Below are positions 15,971-22,417 of a stretch of 22,417 nucleotides of DNA, piece after piece; the first letter of the stretch is position 1, and each line of letters opens with the position of its first letter. The notes beneath the pieces were generated by a model. That model was not told the origin of the DNA. It was given only the letters and a program-made list of their open reading frames with translations, and did no database searches. Location: contig NZ_JBOZWW010000043.1 of NCBI RefSeq assembly GCF_050864855.1, positions 1 to 22,417 on the forward strand, written 5' to 3'. The translations under genes and the position numbers were made by a program. The stretch comes from Cardinium hertigii_C. Its GTDB lineage: Bacteria > Bacteroidota > Bacteroidia > Cytophagales > Amoebophilaceae.

Positions 15971-16080
15971 AAGAATAATATATTTGCAATGTTACAAAAA
16001 AATATATAAACTTGTACTGGTTCAAGCAATCTAATAAAAATTAAATCATTTTTCATTGCCTGACTCCATAAAACTTTTAT

Positions 16081-16153
<73 letters not shown>

Positions 16154-16363
16154 CTTTCCTTTCTTTAGTTGTTTTTCTTTATTATATGGATGCTGGTTGG
16201 CAAACATTTTTAATCCAGTTAAATACTTGCTGCTGTAGTCAGCCTTACTGATAAGCTGCTGGGGCGGTTGTGCCAGCGTTTAATCTCAATGCATTAAAGT
16301 GTTGTATGGCTCCTATGCGTAAGGCTATTAGCTACTCTTTAAAACTACGGTTATACGGTTATT

Positions 16364-17131
16364 ATGTCTTCCTTTGCTAAAAATAAAAAAGCATCTGCTA
16401 CTTCATCAACCTTTATTTTTGGCTGTAGGGCCGTTATAGAAACCATACGTGCAGGCCGAACCATTGAAAAAGTTTTTTTTCAAAAAAATAAAATCGCACC
16501 TGCAAAGGATGTATACAACCTTGTATGCAAATATGAAATTCCTTTTAGCTATGTGCCCATTCAAAAGTTAGAGCGGATGGCCCGCGGCAACCATCAAGGT
16601 GTTGTAGCAGTTTTATCACCTATTGGGTTCACCCCTTTAGATCAAGTGGTGCAAGCTACTTTTGAAAAAGGTAAAGTGCCTTTAATCGTTGTACTCGATG
16701 GGGTAACAGATGTCCATAATATAGGTGCCATTGCCCGTACCGCACTCTGTATGGGAGTCGATGGCTTAGTTTTACCTACGAAAGGTAGTGCTATGTTAGC
16801 AGGTGCGGCTATGAAAACTTCAGCAGGTGCCCTAGCCACATTGCCCATCTGTCGCGTAACTGATTTGCGAAAGGCCCTCGATTATTTACAAGAAAGTGGC
16901 TTAAATATATTGGCTTGTGATACCCAAGCCAAGGAAGTACTGCATACAGTAGACTGTACACTGCCTATTGCACTTATTTTAGGTGGAGAAGAGGTAGGGA
17001 TAGCTAGAAAACATTTAAGTATAGCTACCCATCATATTTGTATTCCCATGCAAGGCCCTATTGCTTCTTTTAATGTTTCGGTAGCAGCTGGTATAATCCT
17101 TTACGAAGTATTTCGGCAGCGATTTTTATAA
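16364..17131 (+). CDS. rlmB: TrmH/SpoU-family rRNA 2'-O-methyltransferase (RlmB-type)
   Basis: A SAM-dependent enzyme that methylates ribose in RNA; RlmB acts on G2251 of 23S rRNA. The 255 residues show an N-terminal substrate-binding domain (FIFGCRAVIETIRAG, then GNHQGVVAVLSP at 75-86) and the knotted SPOUT domain with motif 1 VHNIGAIARTA (Asn119, Arg125), motif 2 ILGGEEVGI at 205-213 and motif 3 IPMQGPIASFNVSVA at 227-241. Motif 3 has Phe where most homologues have Leu. The family call is firm; assignment to RlmB over a related TrmH-type enzyme rests on overall layout. The ATG at 16364 is 210 bp after the tRNA gene. Confidence 0.88.
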   Translation: MSSFAKNKKASATSSTFIFGCRAVIETIRAGRTIEKVFFQKNKIAPAKDVYNLVCKYEIPFSYVPIQKLERMARGNHQGVVAVLSPIGFTPLDQVVQATFEKGKVPLIVVLDGVTDVHNIGAIARTALCMGVDGLVLPTKGSAMLAGAAMKTSAGALATLPICRVTDLRKALDYLQESGLNILACDTQAKEVLHTVDCTLPIALILGGEEVGIARKHLSIATHHICIPMQGPIASFNVSVAAGIILYEVFRQRFL

Positions 17132-17219
17132 TATATTGTGCACAGATATCTCTTGATTAAATTAATTTTAACAATTTTTCGTTTAGTCATCTGATCGCAT
17201 TGCCACTTAAAAAGCATAA

Positions 17220-17257
17220 AAAGGCTCCTTTGGAAAGTTTCTAGGCAGAAAGCCTTT
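17220..17257 (+). terminator. Possible terminator hairpin after rlmB
   Basis: AAAGGCT at 17220-17226 pairs with AGCCTTT at 17251-17257 around a 24-nt loop that can itself fold. A short T run is part of the stem's 3' arm and CTC follows. It lies 88 bp after the rlmB stop. The long loop makes it weak. Confidence 0.3.
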
Positions 17258-17345
17258 CTCAATCTTTTAAGTAGACTACTATCAGTTAAAAGATATTCTA
17301 GATGGCTTTAGTTTGTATTGTATATGCATTCATCCCAAATCTACT

Positions 17346-19277
17346 ATGATGATTAGTCCATCAACCATTCAACTCGTCCAGCGTACCGCTCGTATTGAAG
17401 AAATAATTGCTGATTTTATCCCCCTTAAAAAAAAGGGACAAAATTTTTGGGCTTGTTGTCCTTTTCATCACGAACAGACTCCTTCTTTTTCAGTATCGCC
17501 CATAAAAGGATTTTATAAATGTTTTGGATGTGATGCTGCAGGAGATGTTATAACCTTTATACAACAGATAGAAGGAGTCTCCTTTGTAGAAGCCCTTACT
17601 TATCTTGCTCAAAGGTATAGCATACCGGTCACACCAACTGCAGATGATACAGGTGATTTGCAAGATTATAACGCCAAAGAAAGTCTCTATATCTTATTGA
17701 ATTTAGCTAGAGATTATTACACAAATTTGCTCTGGAACCATACAGAAGCTGCTAAAGTAGCCTTGCCCTATTTGGAACAACGGGCCATTTCATCTGTAGT
17801 AGCAAAAAAGTTTGGATTAGGCTACAGCCTTGATCGGTGGGATGGATTCTATACCTTTGCTGTAGAGAAAGGAATCAGCTTAGCGCTATTGATTGCAGCA
17901 GGATTGGTGATCCAAAACGGAGACAAAGTTTATGACCGTTTTCGGGGGAGATTGATGTTTCCGATTCAGAATGGTTCAGGCCAAGTGGTGGCATTTGGTG
18001 CACGGCATATGACTACTGCTGTAGATGGTCCTAAATATATCAATTCATCTGAAACCGCTGTATACCAAAAGGGTAGTTTATTATATGGTCTTTCTTTTGC
18101 CAAGCGCTCCATTAAACAAATCAACCACTGTTACCTAGTAGAAGGGTACACCGACGTATTGGCCTTTCATAAAGCAGGTGTAGAAGAGGTAGTCGCTTCT
18201 GCTGGTACGGCCCTTACTGAAGCCCAAATAGAGGCTTTGCGTCGCTTGACCACTAAGGTTACACTAATTTTTGATGGCGATCAAGCCGGTATTCAAGCTG
18301 CTTTTCGTGGCATAGATAAACTATTAGCGCAAGGATTGGAGGTAAAGGTCATCTTATTACCTACAGGAGAAGATCCAGATAGTTACCTACGAAAAGTAGG
18401 CACAGATGGCTTTAAGCATTATATCCATTGCACTGCTCAAGACTTTGTGACCTTTAAAGCTAATGTCCTACTCAACCAGTCTACTGAACAAAATCCAGTG
18501 GAACAAGCAAAGGCCATACGCGCAGTGGTGCAAAGCATTATAGCTATTCCAGACGAAATAACACGCACGTTATTTCTTAAAAAATGTAGCCAACTCTTTT
18601 CTATAGAAGAAGCAGTGCTTTTTACCACTTATCATACATTACAGCATCAAACTAATGAAGTACGGCCACAAAAAAAAACTTTTTTCAAACACCATACTAC
18701 CGCAAAAAATAGGCCATCCCTAGACCGGAAAAACATTCCTTTTATCAGCAAACTCACAGCAAGTATTGAAGCCTATGAACGGGAAATTATGCGTATTCTG
18801 CTGACCTATGGTACCACTACTGTAGCGGAAGGAAAACCATTGTATGCATATATACTATTAGAATTAGAAGATGTAGTCTTTAGATCTACCGATTGCAAAG
18901 TTCTTTTTGATTATTGTCAAACTGTATTTAAGCAGAGCAGATGCGTGGATATGCAGTGTTGTTTGGATAGTACAGAAGCAACCATTAGAAAAATAGCCAT
19001 CGATGTAACCGCTTTCCCCCATGATATTAGTGAAGCTTGGATCAAAAAATATAGTATTTATACTACAGAAGAGGCCCAAAATGTATATCAAATGAGTTTG
19101 GAAGTTATCCTTAGGCTAAAAATTCGTTTGGTACAAGAGCTTATTGAAGAAAATAGAGAAGCACTTAAAAAAGGGTTATCTGCAGATGAAGAAATCCATC
19201 TATTACAAGTCCACCAATCACTTAAGGATACAGAGTGCCGAATCGCTAAACAGTTGGGTACAGTGGTTGCACAATAA
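17346..19277 (+). CDS. dnaG: DNA primase DnaG
   Basis: It makes RNA primers at the replication fork. The ATG at 17346 gives 643 residues beginning MMISPSTIQLVQRTARIEEI, matching the usual MI..... start; a TTG 33 bp upstream is in frame but adds no recognisable sequence. The CHC2 zinc finger has Cys38, His41, Cys59 and Cys62 (CPFHHEQTPSF; YKCFGCDAAGD). RFRGRLMFPI is at 198-207. The TOPRIM fold has VEGYTDVLAFHKAGV from 265, the metal-binding DGDQAG at 310-315 and DPDSY at 343-347. The remaining residues form the helicase-binding C-terminal region, poorly conserved as usual. All catalytic residues are present. The usual rpoD and rpsU neighbours are absent. Confidence 0.96.
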   Translation: MMISPSTIQLVQRTARIEEIIADFIPLKKKGQNFWACCPFHHEQTPSFSVSPIKGFYKCFGCDAAGDVITFIQQIEGVSFVEALTYLAQRYSIPVTPTADDTGDLQDYNAKESLYILLNLARDYYTNLLWNHTEAAKVALPYLEQRAISSVVAKKFGLGYSLDRWDGFYTFAVEKGISLALLIAAGLVIQNGDKVYDRFRGRLMFPIQNGSGQVVAFGARHMTTAVDGPKYINSSETAVYQKGSLLYGLSFAKRSIKQINHCYLVEGYTDVLAFHKAGVEEVVASAGTALTEAQIEALRRLTTKVTLIFDGDQAGIQAAFRGIDKLLAQGLEVKVILLPTGEDPDSYLRKVGTDGFKHYIHCTAQDFVTFKANVLLNQSTEQNPVEQAKAIRAVVQSIIAIPDEITRTLFLKKCSQLFSIEEAVLFTTYHTLQHQTNEVRPQKKTFFKHHTTAKNRPSLDRKNIPFISKLTASIEAYEREIMRILLTYGTTTVAEGKPLYAYILLELEDVVFRSTDCKVLFDYCQTVFKQSRCVDMQCCLDSTEATIRKIAIDVTAFPHDISEAWIKKYSIYTTEEAQNVYQMSLEVILRLKIRLVQELIEENREALKKGLSADEEIHLLQVHQSLKDTECRIAKQLGTVVAQ

Positions 19278-19297
19278 AAATGGCTGGCTAGCCATTT
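19278..19297. terminator. Bidirectional hairpin between dnaG and lnt
   Basis: AAATGGCT and AGCCATTT pair perfectly over 8 bp around a 4-nt loop (GGCT). It starts immediately after the dnaG stop in the 56-bp gap between two convergent genes, so it could serve both. The A/T flanks are short, so termination strength is uncertain. Confidence 0.55.
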
Positions 19298-19333
19298 GCC
19301 CCTATAGTGAAAAGCTACATTGGCCTTTAGCCA

Positions 19334-20998
19334 TTACTCTTTTTGCTGCAATCGCACGATCCACACGATACAGCATAATATAAAACAAATCCATGCAGCG
19401 ATACGACCAATATAATCGCCATGTAAGCTATAAAAAGTCAATTGATTATTAGCGCACACTACACCCCGAATTGCAGCAACTTCTAATCGATTTGTGGCAG
19501 CTATTACCGCTCCACCCTGGCTGATGAATCCAGAAATACCAGTACTAGCTGCCCGCACCACACTCCTTCGGTGTGCAATAGCCAATAAGCGGGTATATTG
19601 AAAAAAATCGTGATATATCGGCGTATTTCCCCACCAACCATCATTAGTTACTACCGCAAACAAATTGGCCCCTTTTTGGACACTTCTACCTACAAAAGCG
19701 CCATAAAGCAATTCATAACAAATAATTGGCGCTACGTTTATGCCATCATCTATTTTAAACACCTTAGTTTCATTCCCTTTACCTAAACAAGGATCTATAT
19801 TTCCAATATCAATAAATTTTTGTTTGAGCCAAGCACATAATGGTACTGGTAGAAGATGAAAATAAGGGATATATTCTCCACCTGGCAATCTTTTTTGCTT
19901 ATGATATATATCTATTTTTTCTCTGGTTTTTAAATAAAAAACACTATTAAAGTAGTCTACATATACACCTCTGCTTATTTGAGCAGTTTTTGTAGCTTGG
20001 ATTGGACCATACACACAACGAGAAGTGATACCGGTTATAAGGTTTAAAGCAGTATAAGTATGCAAAAACTGAAATATAGGTTGCATCAATAGATAGTCAC
20101 GCAATTTCACCTCTTCCAACCAGCAATCGATTGCTGACTCAGGCCAAACTATTAAAGAAGTCGCTGGCGTAAGCTGTTGTTTAGAAAGGGTTAATAATCG
20201 ATCTATTTGACGCGGATAAGGAATAAAGCAGGGAGCGCTATAATCTTTTTCAGTATAGTTATCAAAGTTGGGTTGAACCACCACCGCCTCTAGATTGTTT
20301 CCTTTTTCTTTATAACCATAATAGATCATTAAACTTATGGCTATAGGCAATAGGATTCCCCAACACCATCCATTGAATAGAATAAAATTTGCTTTTTCAA
20401 ACAACAAATGATAAAGGAGAATGTTTACTATTAAAACCCAGAGGGAACCTCCTAGTACACCAGTATATTCATACCATTGAATCCACTGTGGCAACGCCGC
20501 GAATCCATTGCCTAAATTTAGCCAAGGAAAAGTAAGTTCCCAATATTCCCAAGAAAGATGTGCATATTCCAATGTTAACCAACTCGTTACCAATCCTAAA
20601 TAGGCCATATATAGTCTGCCCCATTTCCGTATGTAATAATAAAAAAAACAAGGCAGAGCCAGACAAAATGTATTGTAACATGCTGTAAAAAGAAAAGCAG
20701 GAAAAGTAGCTTTATAAATCCACCAAATCGTTAGTGTATTCCAAAAAAATAGGGTGCAAACAACTGAAAATAGGCAAAAATATTTTTGTTTGGGTGCGAT
20801 AGTGAGCAGTTTAAAGATGCCGAGTATCGGGACAATAGCTACAAATAATAAACCACCCAACCAAAAAGAACACCAAGATAGGTAAAAACAAGTACTGCTC
20901 AAAGTTACTAGAAGGAAGACATAACGCTTGGGAAATCGCTTTAGAGCCATGCGATCCATGGCTAAAGTATATTGAATAGAAAGCAAATGATGCGCCAT
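19334..20998 (-). CDS. lnt: Apolipoprotein N-acyltransferase Lnt
   Basis: It adds the third acyl chain to the N-terminal cysteine of lipoproteins, in the inner membrane facing the periplasm. The 554 residues have an N-terminal membrane domain with about 6 helices up to residue 225, then a nitrilase-like domain. The catalytic triad is visible: Glu287 in WPESA, Lys367 in YHKQKRLPGGEYIP and Cys427 in PIICYELLYG. Lnt-specific FAVVTNDGWWGNTPIYHDFFQ and RAASTGISGFI follow, then a last hydrophobic helix at about 533-548. Met14 and Met17 are alternative starts (MDRMALKRFPKRY puts positive residues just before the first helix). It converges on dnaG across 56 bp. Confidence 0.94.
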   Translation of the reverse strand: MAHHLLSIQYTLAMDRMALKRFPKRYVFLLVTLSSTCFYLSWCSFWLGGLLFVAIVPILGIFKLLTIAPKQKYFCLFSVVCTLFFWNTLTIWWIYKATFPAFLFTACYNTFCLALPCFFYYYIRKWGRLYMAYLGLVTSWLTLEYAHLSWEYWELTFPWLNLGNGFAALPQWIQWYEYTGVLGGSLWVLIVNILLYHLLFEKANFILFNGWCWGILLPIAISLMIYYGYKEKGNNLEAVVVQPNFDNYTEKDYSAPCFIPYPRQIDRLLTLSKQQLTPATSLIVWPESAIDCWLEEVKLRDYLLMQPIFQFLHTYTALNLITGITSRCVYGPIQATKTAQISRGVYVDYFNSVFYLKTREKIDIYHKQKRLPGGEYIPYFHLLPVPLCAWLKQKFIDIGNIDPCLGKGNETKVFKIDDGINVAPIICYELLYGAFVGRSVQKGANLFAVVTNDGWWGNTPIYHDFFQYTRLLAIAHRRSVVRAASTGISGFISQGGAVIAATNRLEVAAIRGVVCANNQLTFYSLHGDYIGRIAAWICFILCCIVWIVRLQQKE

Positions 20999-21237
20999 AA
21001 ACTTTATAAATTATTGGGCGTGAATTGGGTAAATCTTCTGGTATAGAGAAGGGTCCTATGTGCCATTGTACTGTTTGCGAGAATTGATAAATAATAGGAT
21101 CAGACTAAATTTACAAAAAAGGAAAGAAAGCTAATAGGATAAATACTACTTAACCGCTTGCAATTATCCAGCCCTCAGAGAAAATATACAGTAGGCAATA
21201 TGTAAAATAAAAACCATAGACAAAAAATTGTAAATAT
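20999..21237. other. Gene-free stretch upstream of lnt
   Basis: This stretch, with the MITE-like element and the following 146 bp, makes up the 546-bp gap between lnt and tRNA-Arg. It should contain the lnt promoter on the minus strand. Only frames of about 20 codons or less are open. I see no RNA gene. Confidence 0.45.
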
Positions 21238-21398
21238 GAGACCGTTGCAATAGAAAAGTAGAGTGTACTAAAAACAAAAAAATAGCTATGTAATTGTTGT
21301 TTTATGTCCTATAAAAGACATAAAAATCCAGAATTTTACTGAAAATATATGCAATAATAGCTAAAATATTCTTTGTGATTTTCTATTGCAACGGCCTC
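21238..21398. mobile_element. MITE-like non-autonomous element, 161 bp
   Basis: The ends are inverted repeats of 20 bp with one mismatch: GAGACCGTTGCAATAGAAAA at 21238-21257 against the complement of 21379-21398 (GAGGCCGTTGCAATAGAAAA). Immediately outside both ends is the same 5-bp direct repeat AATAT (21233-21237 and 21399-21403), as expected of a target duplication. The interior has no open frame of useful length and is very AT-rich. It contains a 9-bp hairpin (TTTTATGTC/GACATAAAA, 21300-21325). The pattern fits a miniature element moved in trans by a transposase encoded elsewhere. The inverted repeats differ from the ends of the IS at the window edges, so that IS is not its parent. The AATAT match is weak evidence alone because the flanks are AT-rich. 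Confidence 0.75.
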
Positions 21399-21504
21399 AA
21401 TATTTTATTTTTTGTTTACCGTATGTATTAACTTTTAACAAAAAACCTAATCTGCTAGTGCATGGAAGGCTTGATACTTTTAATCCAGATATATCCTTAT
21501 AGAG

Positions 21505-21533
21505 TTGAAAAAAAGGCAACAATGGACTAAATT
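21505..21533 (+). promoter_or_regulatory. Candidate promoter of tRNA-Arg
   Basis: TTGAAA (21505-21510) and TAAATT (21528-21533) are separated by 17 bp, 12 bp before the mature tRNA. This resembles a general sigma-70 promoter. Bacteroidota usually use a different -7 consensus (TAnnTTTG), so this is tentative. Confidence 0.3.
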
Positions 21534-21544
21534 AGCAGGAAAAG

Positions 21545-21616
21545 GGTTTCGTAGTTCAACGGATAGAATAGAAGTTTCCTAAACTTTTGATGCAGGTTCG
21601 ATTCCTGCCGAAACCA
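21545..21616 (+). tRNA. tRNA-Arg (CCT)
   Basis: The acceptor GGTTTCG pairs fully with CGAAACC. The anticodon arm GAAGT-TTCCTAA-ACTTT gives anticodon CCT, reading the AGG codon. The T arm GCAGG-TTCGATT-CCTGC is perfect. The discriminator is A and no CCA is encoded. The length is 72 nt. It lies 146 bp after the MITE-like element. Confidence 0.93.
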
Positions 21617-21693
21617 CTCTATACTATTTTATTATTTTTGGTATATATCGGTTTAATCATCACATACTGTCAGGTTTAAACTTGATCAGACAA

Positions 21694-21713
21694 TAAAGGT
21701 GTAATAACCTTTA
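21694..21713 (-). terminator. Hairpin downstream of the symporter stump (possible terminator)
   Basis: TAAAGGT and ACCTTTA pair over 7 bp with a 6-nt loop, about 50 bp after the symporter stop on the minus strand. No T-run follows. It may be the former terminator of the symporter gene. Confidence 0.3.
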
Positions 21714-21764
21714 CGAATCACACATCAATTATAGGTCCGACAGAACCCGACTATTTAGATAAAT

Positions 21765-22041
21765 TTATTTTTCATCTTTCGAAAAATCTTTATTCACTAC
21801 CATGACTACACAGGCATCAGACCAAACGTTTAACGACGTTTCGAGCATATCAATCATAGTATAAAATGGTAAAATAAAGCTAAGTAATGTAATGGGAACT
21901 TGCATGCTGGTTAGCAAACTAGCACTTAGAAAAAAACAGCCCATAGGTACACCAGCATTTCCAATAGCCGCTATGGTTGCTACAATAATCCAGGTTAACA
22001 TTGTAATAGTAGTAATCTCTATATTGTTGTTCTGCATTACA
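21765..22041 (-). pseudogene. C-terminal fragment of a Na+/dicarboxylate (DAACS, GltP-type) symporter
   Basis: The fragment covers about 90 residues of a family that is normally 400 or longer. It contains the second re-entrant hairpin (TIAAIGNAGVPMGCFFL) and the last transmembrane segment with the substrate/ion-binding pattern NVWSDAC, ending with a normal hydrophilic tail and TAA. Everything upstream (about the first three quarters) is missing because the IS begins at 22042. An ATG at 22037, 5 bp from the IS, opens the remaining frame, but a two-segment stump lacks the transport core. The rest of the gene may lie beyond the far end of the IS, outside the window. Confidence 0.85.
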
Positions 22042-22417
22042 TAGTCGGTCCTGAAATACTGTATAATTATTTGTTAATCAGCAAATAAATGGTTAAATTT
22101 GTATTGGTTAATAACCAGTTTTAGAGTTGTTTTGTATAAAAAGCTTGCAAAATAAGGATGAAATCTAAGAAAATAAATAATAGCCTTGAACGTTTGTTTG
22201 AGCAACGCTTATCTAGTTTTCTTAACCCGAAACATCCTTTATTCCAGTTATCTGATTCGATTCCTTGGCACTCCTTAGCATCAGATTTAGACCGCGGTTT
22301 TAGCTATGGACCTGGTCAACCTCCTTTGCCTATTCGTTTAATTATAGGTCTTCTCATTATCAGTCATATGTATAATATTTCTGATGAACAAGTAGTGGTT
22401 AGATGGGTAGAAAACCC
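22042..22417 (+). mobile_element. 5' end of an IS5-type insertion sequence, right copy (partial)
   Basis: It starts at 22042 with TAGTCGGTCCTG and runs off the right edge. Positions 22042-22268 match the complement of 1-227 at 226 of 227 positions, and the left copy ends at the window edge. The left boundary is set by loss of identity and by the interrupted symporter gene. The orientation is opposite to the left copy, so the two transposases point away from each other. Confidence 0.88.
22158..22417 (+). CDS. IS5-family transposase, N-terminal 86 residues (runs off right edge)
   Basis: The visible part contains the N-terminal domain of IS5-type DDE transposases: FEQRLSSFLNPKHPLFQLSD, IPWHSLASDLDRGF, then PLPIRLIIGLLIISHMYNIS and DEQVVVRWVENP. 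The last two blocks are the family's recognisable pattern (P-x-R-L-x-x-G-L-L-x-L.....S-D-E-x-V-V-x-R-W-V-E-N-P). The catalytic DDE residues lie beyond the window. The start is the ATG at 22158, which matches the left copy. Confidence 0.9.
   Translation, partial: MKSKKINNSLERLFEQRLSSFLNPKHPLFQLSDSIPWHSLASDLDRGFSYGPGQPPLPIRLIIGLLIISHMYNISDEQVVVRWVEN

Noticed and set aside
21736..21753. Sequence resembling the IS end (CCCGACTA, with a second CCGAC nearby) downstream of the symporter stump
   Set aside because: Only about 7 bases match the true IS terminus TAGTCGG, with no continued similarity. Too short to call a relic.

Overview
The window looks like chromosome of a reduced-genome, host-dependent Bacteroidota symbiont, most plausibly of the Amoebophilaceae (the Cardinium/Amoebophilus group). 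Three things suggest this. It encodes an NTT/Tlc-type nucleotide (ATP/ADP) translocase, typical of obligate intracellular bacteria. It encodes a DUF3127 protein with an SSB-like tail, a family typical of Bacteroidota. DNA is AT-rich, starts lack clear Shine-Dalgarno sites, and IS copies and decayed genes are present. No 16S or marker tree was possible, so the assignment is an inference.

Layout, left to right. The left edge (1-227) is the 5' end of an IS5-type insertion sequence reading out of the window. It abuts the 3' end of a decayed peroxiredoxin copy (228-646). Then, all on the minus strand, come the nucleotide translocase with a strong terminator, an intact 2-Cys peroxiredoxin, the DUF3127 protein, a metal ABC permease overlapping hisS, then murG, an LptC-like gene and the periplasmic protease gene htrA. 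cysS is on the plus strand. A minus-strand pair follows: a 2-oxoacid dehydrogenase E2 and the Mg2+ transporter mgtE. yidD (plus) and era (minus) overlap tail to tail. Next are an initiator tRNA-Met, an rlmB-type rRNA methyltransferase and dnaG (plus), then lnt (minus). The right end (21.0-22.4 kb) is a small accessory zone: a 161-bp MITE-like element with 20-bp inverted repeats, tRNA-Arg(CCT), the C-terminal stump of a Na+/dicarboxylate symporter, and a second copy of the same IS reading out of the window.

The genes together serve energy import from the host (NTT), peroxide defence (Prx), envelope work (MurG, Lnt, LptC-like, YidD, HtrA), metal supply (MgtE, ABC permease), translation (HisRS, CysRS, two tRNAs, Era, RlmB-type enzyme) and replication (DnaG). 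They form short runs rather than a single dedicated locus.

I found no CRISPR array, phage module, toxin-antitoxin pair or other unmistakably new multi-gene system. The observations most worth following up are the MITE-like element, the two near-identical outward-facing IS copies 22 kb apart that each touch a broken gene, the peroxiredoxin relic that lost both catalytic cysteines yet keeps an open frame, and a perfect 18-bp palindrome just upstream of yidD.
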